This document shows positions 5,873 through 6,958 of a DNA stretch of 6,958 nucleotides, piece by piece (position 1 is the stretch's first letter; each line of letters opens with the position of its first letter). Made by a program: the position numbers and the translations under genes. The notes under the pieces are model-generated. The model ran no database searches. It saw only the letters and a program-made list of their open reading frames with translations, and was not told where the DNA came from. Where the stretch lies: contig JABFVJ010000396.1 in assembly GCA_013362835.1 (NCBI GenBank), positions 1-6,958 of the forward strand, written 5' to 3'. This DNA is from Nonomuraea sp. (GTDB lineage Bacteria; Actinomycetota; Actinomycetes; Streptosporangiales; Streptosporangiaceae).

Positions 5873-6835
5873 TCAGCGAGCCGGTTGCCGCGACGCCGGG
5901 GTGGGATCCTGGCGGAAGATGATCGCGGCGCCCAGGGCGGCGTCGGCGGGCACGAACATCTCCTCCGGACCGGTACGGGTGACCGGGACGTCGTTGTCGC
6001 GCAGCAGCCGCTCGGTGGCGGCGAGGTCGCGTACCGACACCGCGTAGGCGACGAACGCCGGCAGGGACACGGGACGTTCGCCCGGCAGCAGGCCGGCGAG
6101 CGCCGACGCGGGCACGACGGTGACGCCCGCCCGGTCGTCCCGCAGGGGGCCGAAGTAGATGCCGTAGCGCCGCTCGAGCTCGGGCAACGCCGGGTCGGCG
6201 ACGCACAGGACGCATGCGACCAGGCCGGTCGCACCGTTGGGATGCTCGGTGTGCCGCTGGTCCTCGACCGGCGGGTTCTCGGCGAACCCGATCCTGCCTT
6301 CCGGTACGCGTCCCGCGGGAAGATCGGGATCGGAGATCTCCAGGTAGCGGGCGGGCTCCATCCTGGTCCCCGCGCTGGTCTCGACCGGCCGCTGGACGGC
6401 GTGCACACCGCCATGGCCGACCCCGCCGGCCGTCAGCCGCGCGGCGACGCCGTCGATGTCCGGCGTATTGGCGATCATGATGTGCAGGCCCTGGAAACGC
6501 CGGAGAAAGAACGCGATGTTCGCGGCGGTGGCACGTACGGCCGCCACCAGCCCCGGCAGCTCGTCGTCGGGCACGCGCAACGGGATCGGGCGGGCTTCGC
6601 CGGGCAGGCGGCCGTTCTCGTCGACGACGGCCACGAGCTCGACGAAGTTGCCGGGAAAGTACACGTGGGTGTTGGCCACCCCGAACGGCTCGGCGCTCCC
6701 GCCCGCCACGCGCGGGAGAACGGGACAGGCGGGCGGCGGCACCGTGAAGCCCAGCCGGCGGTACCGCTCCATCGCCTCGCCCATGTCCCGCACGATGTGC
6801 CCCACATGATGCAGGCCGTCGACGTCGTCGCCCAT
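5873..6835 (-). CDS. VOC-superfamily protein (two-domain glyoxalase/extradiol-like)
   Basis: A 320-residue protein with two vicinal-oxygen-chelate halves. Residues about 5-135 begin LHHVGHIVRDMGEAMERYRRLGF and include NTHVYFPGNFVELVAV, whose glutamate (Glu66) together with a His of the HHVGH segment (9, 10 or 13) fits a divalent-metal site. Residues about 195-310 begin HPNGATGLVACVLCV, with His198 as candidate ligand, and continue through RRYGIYFGPLRDD. Homologous folds include glyoxalases, ring-cleaving dioxygenases and resistance proteins. The sequence looks closest to the uncharacterised glyoxalase-like (Glyoxalase_3-type) group, so no reaction is assigned. The ATG at 6835 has GGAGG about 10 bases upstream. 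The cyclase-family gene follows on the same strand, probably in one transcript. The divergent TetR-like gene and the palindrome between them suggest repression of this pair. Confidence 0.85.
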   Translation of the reverse strand: MGDDVDGLHHVGHIVRDMGEAMERYRRLGFTVPPPACPVLPRVAGGSAEPFGVANTHVYFPGNFVELVAVVDENGRLPGEARPIPLRVPDDELPGLVAAVRATAANIAFFLRRFQGLHIMIANTPDIDGVAARLTAGGVGHGGVHAVQRPVETSAGTRMEPARYLEISDPDLPAGRVPEGRIGFAENPPVEDQRHTEHPNGATGLVACVLCVADPALPELERRYGIYFGPLRDDRAGVTVVPASALAGLLPGERPVSLPAFVAYAVSVRDLAATERLLRDNDVPVTRTGPEEMFVPADAALGAAIIFRQDPTPASRQPAR

Positions 6836-6864
6836 GGCGGGGACACCTCCGCAGTAAGAGAAGA

Positions 6865-6888
6865 GTTGACTTTCTTTTGAGAGTAAAC
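6865..6888. promoter_or_regulatory. Candidate TetR-family operator (24-base imperfect palindrome)
   Basis: Arms GTTGACTTTC (6865-6874) and GAGAGTAAAC (6879-6888) are complementary at 8 of 10 positions and are separated by TTTT. The site is conspicuously AT-rich for this window and sits in the 84-base gap between the divergent VOC and TetR-like genes. A TACTCT (TANNNT) -10-like element for the VOC gene lies on the - strand at 6880-6885, inside the palindrome, so a bound repressor would block it. Binding is inferred. Confidence 0.55.
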
Positions 6889-6906
6889 CATCACTTGTGA
6901 GTGCGG

Positions 6907-6912
6907 TAGTGT
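6907..6912 (+). promoter_or_regulatory. Candidate -10 element for a leaderless TetR-type transcript
   Basis: TAGTGT matches TANNNT and ends seven bases before the ATG at 6920. That ATG has no clear Shine-Dalgarno sequence. The spacing fits a leaderless start. No convincing -35 is seen. Confidence 0.35.
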
Positions 6913-6919
6913 CCGGGGC

Positions 6920-6958
6920 ATGGGCGACGGCGGGCTACGCGAGCGCAAGAAGGCCAAG
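6920..6958 (+). CDS. TetR-family regulator, first 13 codons only (partial)
   Basis: The frame ATG GGC GAC and onward encodes MGDGGLRERKKAK and runs off the right edge. LRERKKAK is the typical start of actinobacterial TetR repressors, just before helix 1 of the DNA-binding domain (usually continuing with TR and a hydrophobic helix). The gene is divergent from the VOC-cyclase pair across 84 bases containing a good palindrome, the usual arrangement for a TetR repressor. Only 13 residues are visible, so the family call rests on this short motif plus context. The start has no obvious ribosome site and may be leaderless. Confidence 0.6.
   Translation, partial: MGDGGLRERKKAK

Noticed and set aside
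5834..6880. A 348-codon + strand frame opposite the VOC gene, and similar long frames opposite the cyclase gene.
   Set aside because: These are antisense shadows with no recognisable family features. The - strand genes carry clear VOC and cyclase motifs.

Overview
The window is uniformly GC-rich, with strong G/C bias at third codon positions, frequent GTG/ATG starts, overlapping stop/start codons and actinobacterial-type regulators. This points to a chromosomal segment of a high-GC actinomycete (Streptomyces, Nonomuraea, Actinomadura or a relative). The genus cannot be fixed from this sequence alone. There are no RNA genes, insertion sequences or CRISPR arrays, and no gene-free stretch longer than about 110 bases.

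Left block (1-2017, + strand): the 3' part of a tryptophan synthase beta gene (trpB-like), a trpA-like alpha gene overlapping it by 3 bases, and 9 bases later a GntR/HutC-type regulator with a UTRA ligand domain. The three look like one operon. The pair is followed by a regulator, and both proteins differ from housekeeping TrpA/TrpB at several ligand-site positions. I read it as a specialised second copy rather than the main trp operon.

Middle block (2042-4807): a - strand pair, an MFS transporter followed by a small PPOX/flavin split-barrel protein, is transcribed divergently from a LysR-type regulator across a 103-base intergenic region with small dyads. This is the usual layout of a LysR-controlled efflux or detoxification unit. 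The GntR gene and the PPOX gene converge, and a dyad spans both stop codons.

Right block (4815-6958): a - strand pair, a two-domain VOC (glyoxalase/extradiol-like) protein followed by a metal-dependent hydrolase of the cyclase/kynurenine formamidase/isatin hydrolase superfamily. It is divergent from the first 13 codons of what is probably a TetR-family regulator. The short divergent spacer holds a 24-base imperfect palindrome that is a good operator candidate.

Overall the window shows three small modules, each with its own one-component regulator (GntR, LysR, TetR). The trpBA paralogue and the formamidase-like hydrolase could hint at tryptophan/indole-derived chemistry, but no gene here proves a shared pathway. 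I see no clear-cut new system. The most checkable oddities are the TrpB/TrpA active-site departures, the TetR-type operator, and the apparently leaderless regulator genes.
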